Shown piece after piece: positions 1 to 11,149 of a DNA stretch of 64,000 bases. The notes beneath the pieces are model-generated. The model worked only from the letters and a program-made list of their open reading frames with translations, was not told where the DNA came from and made no database searches. The stretch is taken from contig OX638369.1 of assembly GCA_951812925.1 (NCBI GenBank), forward strand, positions 60,154,228-60,218,227. Reading direction: 5' to 3'. The position numbers were made by a program, and so were the translations under genes. The stretch is from Calliopum simillimum (taxonomy: Eukaryota; Arthropoda; Insecta; Diptera; Lauxaniidae). Numbering within the stretch: position 1 is the first letter of the stretch; the number at the start of each line of letters is the position of its first letter.

Positions 1-362
1 ACCTACAAATTTTTTTGAGTGTAACGTATGTCATTTTTTGTATATTTTTGTTGTGGTTTTATAACACGGGGCTTTTTCTGCGGGAAATTTTGGGTTATTC
101 TTCAAACTTATGGAGTATTCTTGTTCTTATGATTTTGATTATCTTATACATATGTACGTATGGTCAATCGCAAAGTCTGTCACATTACATTCGTATGCTC
201 TTTTTTGGTCATATCTATATTAAATAATTGAAAAGTTAATGGTTTAAGAATTCTATTTTATTAAGCACCTCGAGATACATATTTCCTTCGAAGAAAGCTC
301 TATCATAAATTGTATGAAAGTGTCACTTCATTCCACATATATAACAATATCTCCTAGCGCTA
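1..362. other. AT-rich segment with no recognised gene
   Basis: Short open frames are present but start at non-ATG codons and have low-complexity, hydrophobic translations. I recognise no domain, splice structure or repeat boundary here. Confidence 0.5.
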
Positions 363-495
363 CCCGATCAAGAAAAGCATATCAAAAATATATATCGAAA
401 TGATATCCAAAATTTGTCAGTTACATACTTAATTTTGATAAAAAAAGAACATCACAGTGATATACGGAATGTAACGCTTTGCGTATATCACAATG
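363..495 (+). repeat. Truncated copy of the CCCGATC-TIR MITE
   Basis: The segment starts CCCGATCAAGAAAAG and runs through ATATC/GATAT-rich sequence to GATATACGGAATGTAACGC. It closely matches the left end of the complete element at 36778-38104. No matching right end (TTTTCTTGATCGGG) follows, so this copy is truncated at its 3' side. It has no coding content. Confidence 0.75.
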
Positions 496-1198
496 ATATT
501 AAAATGATATACAAAAATTGTAACATACATATATGGCTCAAAATCGCCAAGGTGGGAAATTTTAAGATTGATTTTTTGACGAAATATATCACAAGCAATA
601 ATCATGGCTATTAGCTTATATTATAGCTTAATCTGTGTTTAACCAACCCTGTAATGGAGCAAGCACAGAATCTACATACAATTTTCTATGTCATATTGCT
701 TTTCATCAAAGCTTTAACTGAAAATAGTCATTTTGGGAACGTTTTTGAAAAGTTCATGAAAGGTCCAAAAAATATCTAATTATGTTTTTTTTTTGCTTAA
801 TATTATGGCAAAAAATATAGTTATCAATAATAAATCAAAAAAAAAAAAAAAAAAATTGCAAACAAACTCTTACTGTAGTAAAATACATGATATTTAAAAA
901 AAAAAATGCATTTTTAAGTATGAAATTTAGGATATACAACTATATTAATGACTTTAATGTTCAAATTTATTGTACATGCATAGAACGAAGGCTCTTTGAT
1001 GTGACTACAGTATGTTTTAGGAATATATTTAAAATTGTAAGGTTTTAAGCTGATTTAAGTAACGTTCCCGGAAATGATCAATTCATGATATATAACATAT
1101 TTGATATCTGGACATGAAATTATTATAAAAATGCATTTCGTAAAGATTTTGGATTATGTTTATTATATTATTATTAAATTATTATTATATTATTATGG
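496..1198. other. AT-rich non-coding segment
   Basis: Long A and T runs (for example near 785 and 838-855) and no credible reading frame. I see nothing identifiable. Confidence 0.5.
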
Positions 1199-1199
1199 T

Positions 1200-1466
1200 G
1201 ACATATGTTTTGGTTACCGCCACGCAACCATCATCAGACCAATTTATGTTTTTATTTAATTTATTTTAAATTAAATGAAATAACAATTGAAAAATTTAAC
1301 TTTTTGTCTGAGGCCGGGATTGAACTAGAAACCTTCGAAGTCAATCTCTCTACATAGCGCATTTATGAATAAACTTTTTCAATTGTTATTTCATTTAATC
1401 TAAAATAAATTAAATAAAAACATAAATTGGTCTGATGATGGTTACGTGGCGGTAACCGAAACATAT
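1200..1466. mobile_element. Inverted-repeat element with a tRNA-like loop
   Basis: About 90-bp arms at 1200-1290 and 1378-1466 are inverted copies; the outer part reads GGTTACCGCCACG on the left and CGTGGCGGTAACC on the right. The loop (about 1300-1365) on the - strand contains GGTTTCTAGTTCAATCCCGG, which resembles a tRNA B box and T arm. This suggests a MITE carrying a tRNA-derived fragment, or a tRNA pseudogene between inverted arms. No target-site duplication was recognised. Confidence 0.6.
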
Positions 1467-1472
1467 CAGTTA

Positions 1473-1700
1473 AAGTTTATTGATTGTTCGCCATAGAATT
1501 TTTTCCTCGCCTATACCCAGATATTCTTCATTTTGACTATCAAGCCTTCGGGTGACCTTCGGCAAACTTCGGATGAACCAGAAAACTGTCAATTGAAACT
1601 TGTTGATAGTCCGCCATAGATTTTTTTCACTCTCGTATATATAGATATTCGTCGTTTTGACTATTAAGCCTTCGGGTGGTCTTCGGAAACCTTCGTGTAT
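1473..1700. repeat. Imperfect tandem duplication, about 115-bp unit, two copies
   Basis: Two adjacent units share the words TTGTTCGCCATAGA / TAGTCCGCCATAGA, GATATTC, TTTTGACTAT and AAGCCTTCGGGTG. The first unit is about 1473-1585 and the second about 1586-1700. The open frame across this region is repeat-derived rather than a gene. Confidence 0.65.
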
Positions 1701-1740
1701 AGCATAAAAACATTCCCATACCCAATATATACTCATTTCA

Positions 1741-2965
1741 AAATTTTCAGCTCAATGGGAAGAATGGTTTTTTGAGTGATAATGCTTCACGAACACAGTC
1801 ACACAGACAGTCATTTTTATATATGAAGCAATCCACGCCAAGTGTACCAGCTCAAAATTTGTTTTTCTCCGATTTCGCTCAAATTTTGCAATATGGTAGA
1901 TCAGGTGTGCAAGAGCAACAATCCGGATTTGGTCCTAGTACCATTTGTTGTTAAAATACAGGGTGTTGAAGTTGGCGTTTTTAGTAATTTTCATGAAAAG
2001 GGTGTTTTTTCAAAAATTTATAGCTTACACTAAAGTTTGTAAATTTATAAATCTAAGTGACTGGTCCTATTCATTTTGAAGTGTTCTTTCTATAAAAAAA
2101 TATTTCTTGGTGAAAAAAATTTTTTTGTAGCTTTAAAATGATGTATGACTCAAGATGGGATTCGGACGCTAAATGGGAGTTTTTGGCTTCGGAACGCCAG
2201 AGGAAGGCAAAAATCTTTTTTACTCAAGAGGAAAGCATCTTACGAAAAAAGTGTACTAGGCAAAAAATGCTTAGAATCGTCCAAGCAATACGTGTAATTT
2301 TTTTGGAAGCTTTTCTTTTAGAATAAGTGCAATTTTACTATCACCGGCTGGCTCCCGTAATAAAACAGAAATTTATTTTTTTTTAATTTTTTATTTTGTA
2401 TTGTACTAAGGAGTACTCCATACAAACTTTAATGCAATTTACGGCTGTTTGATATTGATTGTTGACCCATGGTTTCTTGGGCAAAGTTTTTAGAATTTTC
2501 CATAGGCTATTTTTTAATTGCTATAGGGGAGATGTGTGTACCTTGGTCCGAGTGTACCTCGGTCCAAGTGTCGTTTGCCACTCAACAGCTGCACGTGTAC
2601 GATAATGTTCTTCTATGGAATTTTCCAATCATACCGCTGACTGATATTAGAAGACTTTAAACCGTCAAGCTGTATGCGTGTGTACAAAGACGGAAAAAGT
2701 GTTTTTGGTGTGTAAAAATTAGTTTTTGGAGTAAACAATGAAACGTTTTGCGAGAAACTAACTTGAAATGTTTAAGTTTTACAACATCAGGAAGGAAGTT
2801 TAGTTATTGTTTTACGCTTTAAGTGTGTTTTAGATATATTTTCATTAATATATGTTATGAAAGTTGACCTTGGACCCATGCTTATTGACCAGCGAACCTT
2901 TTTAGACGGGCAACCAGGAAGCCATAATCGCCTTTCAATACAATAATATTGCTATCATTGTTATT
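1741..2965. other. Unannotated segment
   Basis: Only short frames occur (for example 2138-2326, + strand, rich in charged residues), without homology I recognise or splice signals that link them. A duplicated phrase (CTTGGTCCGAGTGTACC / CTCGGTCCAAGTGTCG) lies near 2541-2575. Confidence 0.4.
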
Positions 2966-3630
2966 AGTACCTCGAGACCGATCCCTGATCGGTCAACAAT
3001 CTAATCTTATTATTTTAGTCGATGTTTTTATTCATAGTTATTTTTTGTTATGAAACTTGTATGTTTTCACTTCTAACGGTCATGCTTTCAAAATGATAAA
3101 TAAACCGAAGAGAATAATAATAACAAAAAACTCGGAAATCATCGAATGGTATAGAAAAATATCAAAAACTCAATTTTTTTTAGTGAAATACAATGCCCTA
3201 AAATAAATAAATGGGATATGCCACGCACCCAAAATATTTCGTCTTTTGTATGGCGGCTGAAATATCTTAACTTCAAAGGATCAGAGTTCGGAATCCTATT
3301 GGAAAAATCCGAAAGAATATTTGGATCAGGAAGAGTGTAGCTCTTCGATGCTATTAATACAAAAGAATTTCACCTTTCCTTGTAGCTACGCTGTAAGACT
3401 GAACACAGCGTATTCTTCAAATTCAAGCAAGAAAATTTCAAACTCATGCAGGTATAATGACAGTTCTGTTGATGAAGACGGATTCAGAGTCAAAAAGAAC
3501 ACAAGACTGCTTATAAGAATAAAACAGTTCATTCCATTTTTTTTTTTTTTTTTTGTGCCTGAGTTATTAACCAAAATTTTTATTTTGATAAAAAAGCGGG
3601 CGTGGCAATTATTAAGTAAAGCCTTTGTTG
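2966..3630 (-). mobile_element. Truncated inverted copy of the GACCGA-hairpin repeat family
   Basis: Read on the - strand, this matches the 3' third of the long repeats at 31.0-32.8 and 33.0-34.8 kb. It ends with the same hairpin, GACCGATC-CCT-GATCGGTC, followed by about 10 nt and GGTACT. The copy stops inside the repeat near 3630 and so lacks the 5' two thirds. Open frames here (3321-3683 + and 3386-3646 -) are shadows of the repeat, since the same frames occur in the other copies. Confidence 0.75.
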
Positions 3631-4026
3631 GGTCAACGTATAACATTTATTTTAGTTTTTTATTAATGTATTTAAACTCCTAAAGTTGCAATTTTTCTAT
3701 AATTAAATTTGCCTCAAAATAATTAATCATTTTTAACTATAAATAGCCCTTCAGTAATTAAACAAATAATTTCTATAATAAGGCCTTAAACTAGTTAACT
3801 TAAGATGTACTAAAACTGTATTAAACAGAGAAAATAACTGTAACCTAAGCTCTTCTATTTTTGTATATAAGACTGCAAAATAAATTGCAGGCTCTCTTGC
3901 TGCATTAATCGTTTACGACTTCTTCTGACCCGTCTTACCATATAGTGTTCTAAAAAGAGTACAAAATAATATTTTCTACAAAAAAAGCTGAATTGATTTT
4001 TCTTGTTAAACAATTTTTTCTTTAAT
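3631..4026. other. AT-rich segment, possible solo-LTR remnant
   Basis: Near 3862-3905 a TATATAAG box-like word is followed by AATAAA and then TTGCAGGCTCTCTTGCTGC. That arrangement resembles the promoter/polyadenylation core of an insect LTR. No paired LTR, duplication or retroviral coding sequence was found, so this is only a suggestion. Confidence 0.2.
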
Positions 4027-4384
4027 TTCACTGTGTGTAATTTTTTAAGTCATGGCAAAATAACAATATACGGACACCACTACGTGATAAAAGACTAAAA
4101 AAAAAAAGACTCGTGTCTCCCAATTTTTCCCAAAGTCCTCCACTTTTTTTTTATGGGCCGCCAAAGATTTGGGGCCTCGGTATCATTTTCGTAAAAATGT
4201 GATCATTTTCTCAGGCTCATATCTTGCAAACCGTTCAGAATTTCGATTTACTCTCTGAGACAAAGTTGTAGCTCTTGTCATAAACAACAAAAACTGCGAA
4301 CATATAAAATCAAAAAAACTTCACCTTCCAGATCAAAATTGCAAAAAACTTTGGAAACTTCGATTTTTTTTTACCTTTTTTCCC

Positions 4385-4720
4385 GTGTTCAGGTCCATAG
4401 GTAGCAAACCGTTCAAAATTCAAGGAAACAATCAACTACAAAAATTTACCTAAGATCTCAATAAACAAATTTCTAGAACATATAAACTTTCTAGAGATGA
4501 TTCTTAACACTGTTTAGGTAGCACCCAAAAGTGAAAAATTTGCCGAAAATTTTTTAATTTCATTTTTTTTACCTTTTTCTCCTGTTCAGGTCCATAGGTA
4601 GCAAACCGTTCAAAATTCAAGGAAACAATCAACTACAAAAATTTACCTAAGATCTCAATAAACAAATTTCTAGAACATATAAACTTCCTGGGAATTATTC
4701 TTAACACCGTTTTTTAATTT
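4385..4720. repeat. About 180-bp tandem duplication inside the left TIR
   Basis: The phrase GTTCAGGTCCATAGGTAGC through TTCTAGAACATATAAACTT occurs twice, starting near 4387 and 4568. The right TIR (11160-11340) carries one copy, so the duplication arose in the left arm only. Confidence 0.8.
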
Positions 4721-4801
4721 CATGTGTTTTTTATTTACTTCAACATTGAGATACTATGCTATCTATTACAAAAATATTAAAAAAAAGTATTCGTATTATG
4801 T

Positions 4802-5286
4802 TTATAATGTTGATGGCCCTGGACTTGCAAATCGCGCTCTCTTAAGTTGTGGATCCAAATCGTCGTCCGAATCTGACTCTGATTCAGAACTTATGGTGTC
4901 ATACAGGGTGATCTTGTGACTCCACCAACATACCTCTGCAAGCAATGCGTCGAGGTTTTTGCCTTTGTACCGTTTTTCCATGGGCATTGTGGTTTGGTGA
5001 AACCGTTCTCCTTGCTCATCGGATTCGGTAGGAAGTTGTTTGATAAAATCGTCAAAATGAAAATGAAGAAAATGCAGCTTTAATGTCATCGATGCGCCGA
5101 TTATCTCAAAATAATGCAGCATTTCTTTCACCCATTCTCTTGCTTCCGGTTCCGCGTCTCGATCCCCTCCCAAGACTCTGGTGCATACACGCTGAAGGCA
5201 AATCCATGCCATTGAATGATTTTCATCAAGCGATGAATCAAAGTTACTCTTGAATAGCTTTCTAATGTCAGGGCCATTAAGTACGC
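4802..5286 (-). pseudogene. Transposon gene, 3' exon (ERFHQ domain)
   Basis: Terminal exon of the gene carried by the 4.0-14.0 kb transposon. A 3' splice site (TTTAACAG|GCGTAC) at 5287-5288 joins it in frame to the exon ending at 5390. Its first residues are GVLNGPDIRK. The C-terminal part has SDEQGERFHQ, then MEKRYKGK and a CWW tail, a signature I associate with multicopy transposon-like proteins of insects and cnidarians. It ends in an acidic Ser/Asp/Glu stretch and a TAA stop at 4802-4804. The exon itself is intact; the gene is broken upstream by two insertions. The biochemical role is inferred (transposase-like), not shown. Confidence 0.65.
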
Positions 5287-5389
5287 CTGTTAAATGAAAA
5301 CAAAATATAAAGACAGAAAAGAAAACATTAACATAGTGTAAATAGTACAATTAGGTGAACAAAAATTCGTTTTAAATTTACTACAATAC
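5287..5389 (-). other. Predicted 103-bp intron of the transposon gene
   Basis: On the - strand the donor is AAAAAAG|GTATTG and the acceptor is TTCATTTAACAG|GCG. Splicing joins the reading frames on both sides without a break (KIKK joined to GVLNG). Confidence 0.65.
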
Positions 5390-6063
5390 CTTTTTTAATT
5401 TTGTCATCGCTACGCTTTGGGAAAACGCTTTTCAAATAGTCGAATGCGTTTGGACAATTTACAACGGCCACTTCGATGAATTTTTTAACAATTCCCAATT
5501 TTATGTGGAGCGGTGGCAGCAAGATGTCTTGAGTATTGTCAATTAAAGGTGCATTCTTCAGTCTATGTTGTTGTATTTGTTCATCCACACTTCCTCTTGG
5601 CCTCCACGAATTACATTGGAATTGATTCAGAGGTGACCGTGAATCCCAATTACAAAGAAAACAAAAGAATTTTGGGAAGCCGCCCTTATCGATGATCCCT
5701 TGCAAAATGTTGATGACCTTCAAATCACAGCAAATCTTCCATTTATTTTCGTAATATTTGATTTTTTCCATTATATCTTTCAATGTTTCATAGCTTTCTT
5801 TCATGTTGATACCCATTGCTAGCGGAATGGAAGGTTTTCGGTTCGACACATGCAACAACACTGCTTTCAAGCTTGAAACAGAACCATCAATAAATAATCT
5901 CCACTCACTAGCGATGTAGTTCATTCCCATTTTTACCACCAAAGCTTTTATATCGTTGCAGTAAGCGAACGAATTGTCATCATTTAGAGTGTAGAGCATC
6001 TGAAATTCAGCTTGTCGTTTGCGGTACGCCGTAGAGTTAACATTAGCATGTGTGAGTTTTCTT
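5390..6063 (-). pseudogene. Transposon gene, central exon part (IDGS...CGDLKV-type core)
   Basis: Open frame from the hAT insertion point at 6063 to the donor at 5390. In order it shows FIDGSVSSLKAVLLH, then IPLAMGINMKESY, ICCDLKVINILQG and CFLCNWDSRSP, then LPPLHIKLG. The acidic residues in IDGS and CDLKV, followed by a CxxC-WDSR motif, look like the core of an RNase-H-fold transposase. I recall this arrangement in widespread repetitive insect proteins, but it has no name I can give with certainty. Reading from the right-hand part (8934-9495) across the hAT element and one copy of its 8-bp duplication keeps the frame, so both parts were one exon before insertion. Confidence 0.65.
6056..6063. 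repeat. 8-bp target-site duplication, left copy
   Basis: GTTTTCTT directly precedes the CAGAGATGGGC terminus and is repeated exactly at 8926-8933. Confidence 0.9.
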
Positions 6064-8925
6064 CAGAGATGGGCACAGCTAGTTACTTTTGTAACTTGAT
6101 ACATTTTTGTTACTTGTTACTTTTGTATCAAGTATCAAAAATTTTTTTAGTTACTTGTTACTTTTGTATCAGTATCAAAAAAAAATTTTGTAACTTGTTA
6201 CTTTTGTATCAGTATCAAAAAAAAATGTTGTTACTTGATACAAAAGTAACAAGTAACTAAAAAAATTTTTGATACTTGATACAAAAGTAGCAATCTCATG
6301 AGTAACTATTGTTATTGATACATATATGTATAAATTTACATTTTTAATGGTTTTCAGGACTGCCAACTGTTATTTATTTTTATTTTGGTTAAATGGAACT
6401 TTTTTAAATTTAATTAAAAAAAATAAATTTAGGTCTTAAAAAATCCAACACATATTTTTAGGGTTGCCACCTGGTTATTTTCTGGAATTTTGCTAAAATC
6501 ATACTTTTTGTGGCTTAATTCAAATTTTTACTTTAGGACACGCTCAGATAAATCTTTTTTAAATTATACAAAAACTTTTAGGGTTGCCACCTGATTTTTT
6601 TTTTTTTGTAAATTTTGCTTAAGCCATATATGTATTTAGAAAAAAAGTTTAATTTTAGTCTTAAAACGCTTAGATAAACTTTTTAAAAATCAAGCACATT
6701 TTTGGGGTTGCCACCTGGATTTTTTAATAAAATCAAAATTTTCTTCAAAAAAATTCCTTAAAACACCATTTTCTTTCTATAAATTAACATATTGGGTCCA
6801 AAAACAACGAAACAAAAATTTAGGGTTGCCATATTAGGGTTGCCAGACGTTTTTTCGCAAAATTGCCTTTCCTTATCAACTTTCTTTATTGACAAGTTAT
6901 AGGATCGACCCAAAAACTCATAGTAAATTTTTAGGGTTGCCACCTGGTTTTTTTAATAAAACCAAAATTTTCTTCCAAAAAATTCCTTAAAACACCATTT
7001 TCTCTCCATAAATTAACATATTGGGTCCAAAAACAACGAAACAAAAATTAAGGGTTGCCATATTAGGGTTGCCAGACGTTTTTTCGCAAAATTGCCTTTC
7101 TTTGTCAACTTTCTTTATTGAAAAGTTATAGGATCAACCCAAAAACCCATTGTAATTTTTTAAGAGTTGCCACCTGGGTTTTTTAATAAAATCAAAATTT
7201 TCTCCCAAAAAATTCCTTCAAATACCATTTTCTCTCTATAAATTAACATATTTTGTCCAAAAACAACGCAACAAAAATTTAGGGTTGCCATATTAAATTT
7301 GCCAGACTTTTTTTCGCAAAATTGCCTTTCTTTGTCAACTTTCTTTATTGAAAAGTTATAGGATCGACCCAAAAACTCATAGTAAATTTTTAGGGTCGCC
7401 ACCTGGTTTTTTTAATAAAACCAAAATTTTCTTCCAAAAAATTCCTTAAAACACCATTTTCTCTCTAAAAATTGACATATTGGATCCAAAAACAACGAAA
7501 CAAAAATTTAAGGTTGCCATATTTTTTGTTCTGTCATTTTTAGACCCACTGTGTCAATTTATTGAGTGAAAATGTTTAAGGAATTTTTTGGAAGAAAATT
7601 TTGATTTTATTAAAAAAACCAGGTGGCAACCCTAAAAAAATTACAATGGGTTTTTGGGTTGACTTTTCAATAAAGAAAGTTGACAAAGAAAGGCAATTTT
7701 GCGAAAAAAAGTCTGGCAAACTTAATATGGCAACCCTAAATTTTTGTTGCGTTGTTCTTGGACCCAATATGTTAATTTATAGAGAGAAAATGGTATTTGA
7801 AGGAATTTTTTGGGAGAAAATTTTGATTTTATTAAAAAACCCAGGTGGCAACCCTTAAAAAATTACAATGGGTTTTTGGGTTGATCCTATAACTTTTCAA
7901 TAAAGAAAGTTGACAAAGAAAGGCAATTTTGCGAAAAAACGTCTGGCAACCCTAATATGGCAACCCTTAATTTTTGTTTCGTTGTTTTTGGACCCAATAT
8001 GTTAATTTATGGAGAGAAAATGGTGTTTTAAGGAATTTTTTGGGAGAAAATTTTGGTTTCATTAAAAAAACCAGGTGGCAACCCTAAAAATTTACTATGA
8101 GTTTTTGGGTCGATCTTTTAACTTGTCAATAAAGAAAGTTGACAAAGAAAGGCAATTTTGCGAAAAAACGTCTGGCAACCCTAATATGGCAACCCTAAAT
8201 TTTTGTTTCGTTGTTTTTGGACCCAATATGTTAATTTATAGAGAGAAAATGGTGTTTTAAGGAATTTTTTTGAAGAAAATTTTGATTTTACTAAAAAATC
8301 CAGGTGGCAACCCCAAAAATGTGCTTGATTTTTAAAAAGTTTATCTAAGCGTTTTAAGACTAAAATTAAACTTTTTTTCTAAATACATATATGGCTTAAG
8401 CAAAATTTACAAAAAAAAAAAAATCAGGTGGCAACCCTAAAAGTTTTTGTATAATTTAAAAAAGATTTATCTGAGCGTGTCCTAAAGTAAAAATTTGAAT
8501 TAAGCCACAAAATTCCAGAAAATAACCAGGTGGCAACCCTAAAAATATGTGTTGGATTTTTTAAGACCTAAATTTATTTTTTTTAATTAAATTTAAAAAA
8601 GTTCCATTTAACCAAAATAAAAATAAATAACAGTTGGCAGTCCTGAAAACCATTAAAAATGTAAATTTATACATATATGTATCAATAACAATAGTTACTC
8701 ATGAGATTGCTACTTTTGTATCAAGTATCAAAAATTTTTTTAGTTACTTGTTACTTTTGTATCAAGTAACAAAATTTTTTTTTGATACTGATACAAAAGT
8801 AACAAGTAGCAAAATTTTTTTTTGATACTGATACAAAAGTAACAAGTAACTAAAAAAATTTTTGATACTTGATACAAAAGTAACAAAGTATCAGTAACAA
8901 AAAGTTACAATTTTGCCCATCTCTG
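6064..8925. mobile_element. Non-autonomous hAT-like foldback element (2.86-kb palindrome)
   Basis: Termini CAGAGATGGGC and GCCCATCTCTG fit the hAT pattern (YARNG), and the 8-bp duplication GTTTTCTT flanks both ends. The whole element folds on itself: the left arm (6064 to about 7550) and right arm (about 7570-8925) are inverted near-copies. Each arm starts with a cluster of GTTACTTTTGTATCA words. Units that begin AGGGTTGCCACCTGG follow, about 120 bp long at first (6460, 6580, 6703) and then about 230 bp (6703, 6933, 7163, 7392), mirrored on the right. Open frames inside are repeat-derived. The transposase must be supplied in trans. Confidence 0.92.
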
Positions 8926-8933
8926 GTTTTCTT
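8926..8933. repeat. 8-bp target-site duplication, right copy
   Basis: GTTTTCTT, identical to 6056-6063. Confidence 0.9.
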
Positions 8934-9495
8934 TGCTTTAAAAAAGCTGTCAAAAATATTGCAAGTCGCTGCGATAATCCCAATATGGCCACAATGAAAT
9001 CCATTTCCATTTGTGTTATTCGTTGTGGTCCATCTCTTCCCTGTTGGGGCTCATAATCGGTATCAAATGGATCTTCATAAGTAACACCACTTGCTCTAGT
9101 CATTCCTGTACATTCTGTACTACGATCTGGAGTTGGCGGCCTTGGTGATACAAAATTTTCAGGTACAAGCACTGGTAGTGTGGCTGTTGCAGTTGCTTTA
9201 TAAATTTTGATCTTCTCAGCATGTCGATTTAGACCACATGTGTAATTTACGCATGCATAGCAACTGGTTGCATCATGATCACCTGGGCGATTAATCCAGT
9301 TTACCGGCTTACAATACTTCATAGTACCTCTGCCTCCACTCAACCATGCCATGAGATTGTTATAACATTGGCGACACACTGTATTAGGTGTGTAATTTTC
9401 ACCGGTCAAGTCCACTTCGTCGAAAAACAATGTATATGCTCTTTTGAATTTACTAGTTAAAAGATTCTTTTCCTTCTGAAATCTTGTAGATGTTT
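8934..9495 (-). pseudogene. Transposon gene, N-proximal exon part (Cys-rich)
   Basis: Open on the - strand from the Helentron insertion near 9495 to the hAT insertion near 8934. It contains RAYTLFFDEVDLTGENY, then VCRQCYNNLMAWLSGG, a second Cys cluster (YCKPVNW...SCYACVNYTC) and a Pro/Thr/Ser-rich linker. It ends FLTAFLKQRK, where the hAT palindrome interrupts it. With CYVCGHQ from the piece at 10430-10488, the CxxC...CxxC layout resembles a ZAD-type zinc-binding domain of insects. Two insertions make this copy non-functional. Confidence 0.6.
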
Positions 9496-10428
9496 ATACC
9501 CTACACCCAGGGTATATTCACTTTGTCCTTCCGTTTGTAACGCAGAGAAAGAGGCGTGGCAGGTATAGAAAAGTATATATATTCTTGATCAGCGTCACTT
9601 CCTGAGTCGATATAGCCAAGTCCGTCTGTCTGACTGGCTGGCTGGCTGGCTGGGTGGCTGGCTGGCTGGCTGTGTGTTGAAATACACTTTTTGGGAAAAC
9701 TGAGCAAGATAATTCAATGAAACTTGGTACACTGCCTTCGTCACCAAAGTTAGCTCGGGGGATTGAAAATGAGCGAAATCGGTCAACGGACACGCCTACC
9801 ACCCATACAAAAAATATATTCAAAATGCAATTTTAGGAGTTTTTTTCACGACAATGCAACCAAAATACGCATTATTATTAAAAATTGTAAGCGCAAGCTC
9901 TGAGGAAAAACTAAGCGAATTCGGACAAGAGGGCGTGGCACCTCCCATATAAGCAAATGCTTAAAAACGCTATACTGAAAGCGTTTTTTGAAATATTCGA
10001 ATCAAATTTGACTCAGATACTAAGAATCATAAATGAAAGCTCTCAACAAAAATTGGGTGAAATCGGACAAGGGGGCGTGGTACCTCCCACATAAGCAAAA
10101 GTTTCAAAATGCTATACTGAAACAGTTTCTTGAGATAATCGAACCAAGCTTCACTCAAATACTAAATACTATAATTGCACGCTCTAAGCTAAAACTAGAC
10201 GAACTCGGTCAAGAGGGCGTGGCACCTCGTATATAAGCAAAAGCTTCAAAACGCTTTACTGAAAAAGTTTGTCACTCAGACACTAAAAACTATAAATGCA
10301 AGCGCTGAACAAAAACTGGGTGACCTCGGACAAGAGGGCGTAGCAACTCCCATATGAGCAAAATTTGAAAAATACTGCAGTGTAGGGTATTTAATGTTTG
10401 GCCAGGCCAAATTTTACACCCTTACTAG
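9496..10428 (+). mobile_element. Helentron-like (DINE-1-type) non-autonomous element, copy 1
   Basis: The 5' end has the hairpin TACCCTACACCCAGGGTA. Near the 3' end its complement GTGTAGGGTA recurs, followed by the hairpin TTTGGCCAGGCCAAA, about a dozen nt and CTAG before a T run. These subterminal inverted repeats and the CTAG-T end are hallmarks of Helitron/Helentron elements. The interior has a (CTGG)n microsatellite and tandem units of about 155 bp carrying GGGCGTGGCACCTCCCATAT. There is no coding capacity. It lies inside the transposon gene, between 10430 and 9495. Confidence 0.8.
9624..9671. repeat. (CTGG/TGGC)n microsatellite
   Basis: About ten tetranucleotide units, next to GTCTGTCTG words, in the core of the Helentron-like element. 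A core microsatellite is typical of DINE-1-type elements; shorter versions occur in the copies at 37.2-38.0 and 38.3-39.3 kb. Confidence 0.85.
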
Positions 10429-10429
10429 T

Positions 10430-10488
10430 TTTTTTCTGGTTTGATGACCGCAAACGTAGCAAAATAAATCAATTTTTTCACACTGCAT
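10430..10488 (-). pseudogene. Transposon gene, start of coding sequence
   Basis: The ATG at 10488 (minus strand) opens a frame beginning MQCEKIDLFCYVCGHQTRK, with a CxxC pair that would form the first half of a ZAD-like zinc finger. After about 19 codons it meets the Helentron inserted at 10428. A TATA-like box lies about 150 bp upstream. Whether an intron lay near the insertion point is unclear because the T-run length at the junction is ambiguous. Confidence 0.5.
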
Positions 10489-10633
10489 ATTGAAATTGTC
10501 AGTTGCCAATGTTGTGTGCGAATTATGCAATAACACTTTCACTTTTTTTACTTTCACTGTCACTTTATAACTTTCACCGCTGAGCTCTCGTTGACGTCGC
10601 GCTGTGTAATGCCTCGATGTGAGCGTCGTGTCG

Positions 10634-10643
10634 CTTTTATATT
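10634..10643 (-). promoter_or_regulatory. Putative TATA box of the transposon gene
   Basis: On the - strand AATATAAAAG is followed by a locally GC-richer stretch and reaches the ATG at 10488 after about 150 bp, a plausible core promoter layout. No experimental support. Confidence 0.35.
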
Positions 10644-11149
10644 GTGTGCTGCTGCTGTCGGTGCGTGATACCTAAGCGCTATCTAAACGGTCAATGCAGA
10701 TGTTTGCTTCCAGGTAGTTTTTTGATAGAAGTTTTTTGATTTTATATGTTCACAATTTCATCTTTATGACAATGTGTTTCCAGGTATTTTTATATTTTGG
10801 CTTGTTTTTATGTGAATTCAATGCAGATGTTTGCTTCCAGGTAGTTGTTTAATAGTTTGGACACGGGAACTCACCCACCAGCTTGAGAATTTTTATTAGA
10901 ATGCACTTACTATCATTGAAGGTACAGTGCACTCATACACTCGGCCTCCTCACTGACAATTATTTACAATCAACATTTTTGTTGAAAGTACTTTTGTTAG
11001 AAAAACCTCACTATCTCCGGTCTTAGAAGTGTAAATGCGGAGTATTATACCTTAAAAAAAAGCTTGAAGTGTTGTCTTTTACGGAGTCTAGGAATAAATA
11101 AGTTTACTAGGGCTGTTTTTTGAGAAAACCAGATTTTTATTAAAAAGTG
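10644..11149. other. Upstream part of the TIR transposon, no gene
   Basis: Non-coding. The phrase AATGCAGATGTTTGCTTCCA occurs twice (about 10693 and 10820), showing a local duplication. The right TIR begins near 11150. Confidence 0.5.

Noticed and set aside
6175..8825. Many 60-85 codon frames on both strands inside the palindrome
   Set aside because: They are mirror and tandem copies of the same repeat units (MATLKIYYEFLGRSYN-type) and occur symmetrically on both arms; the frames come from repeat structure, not from a gene.
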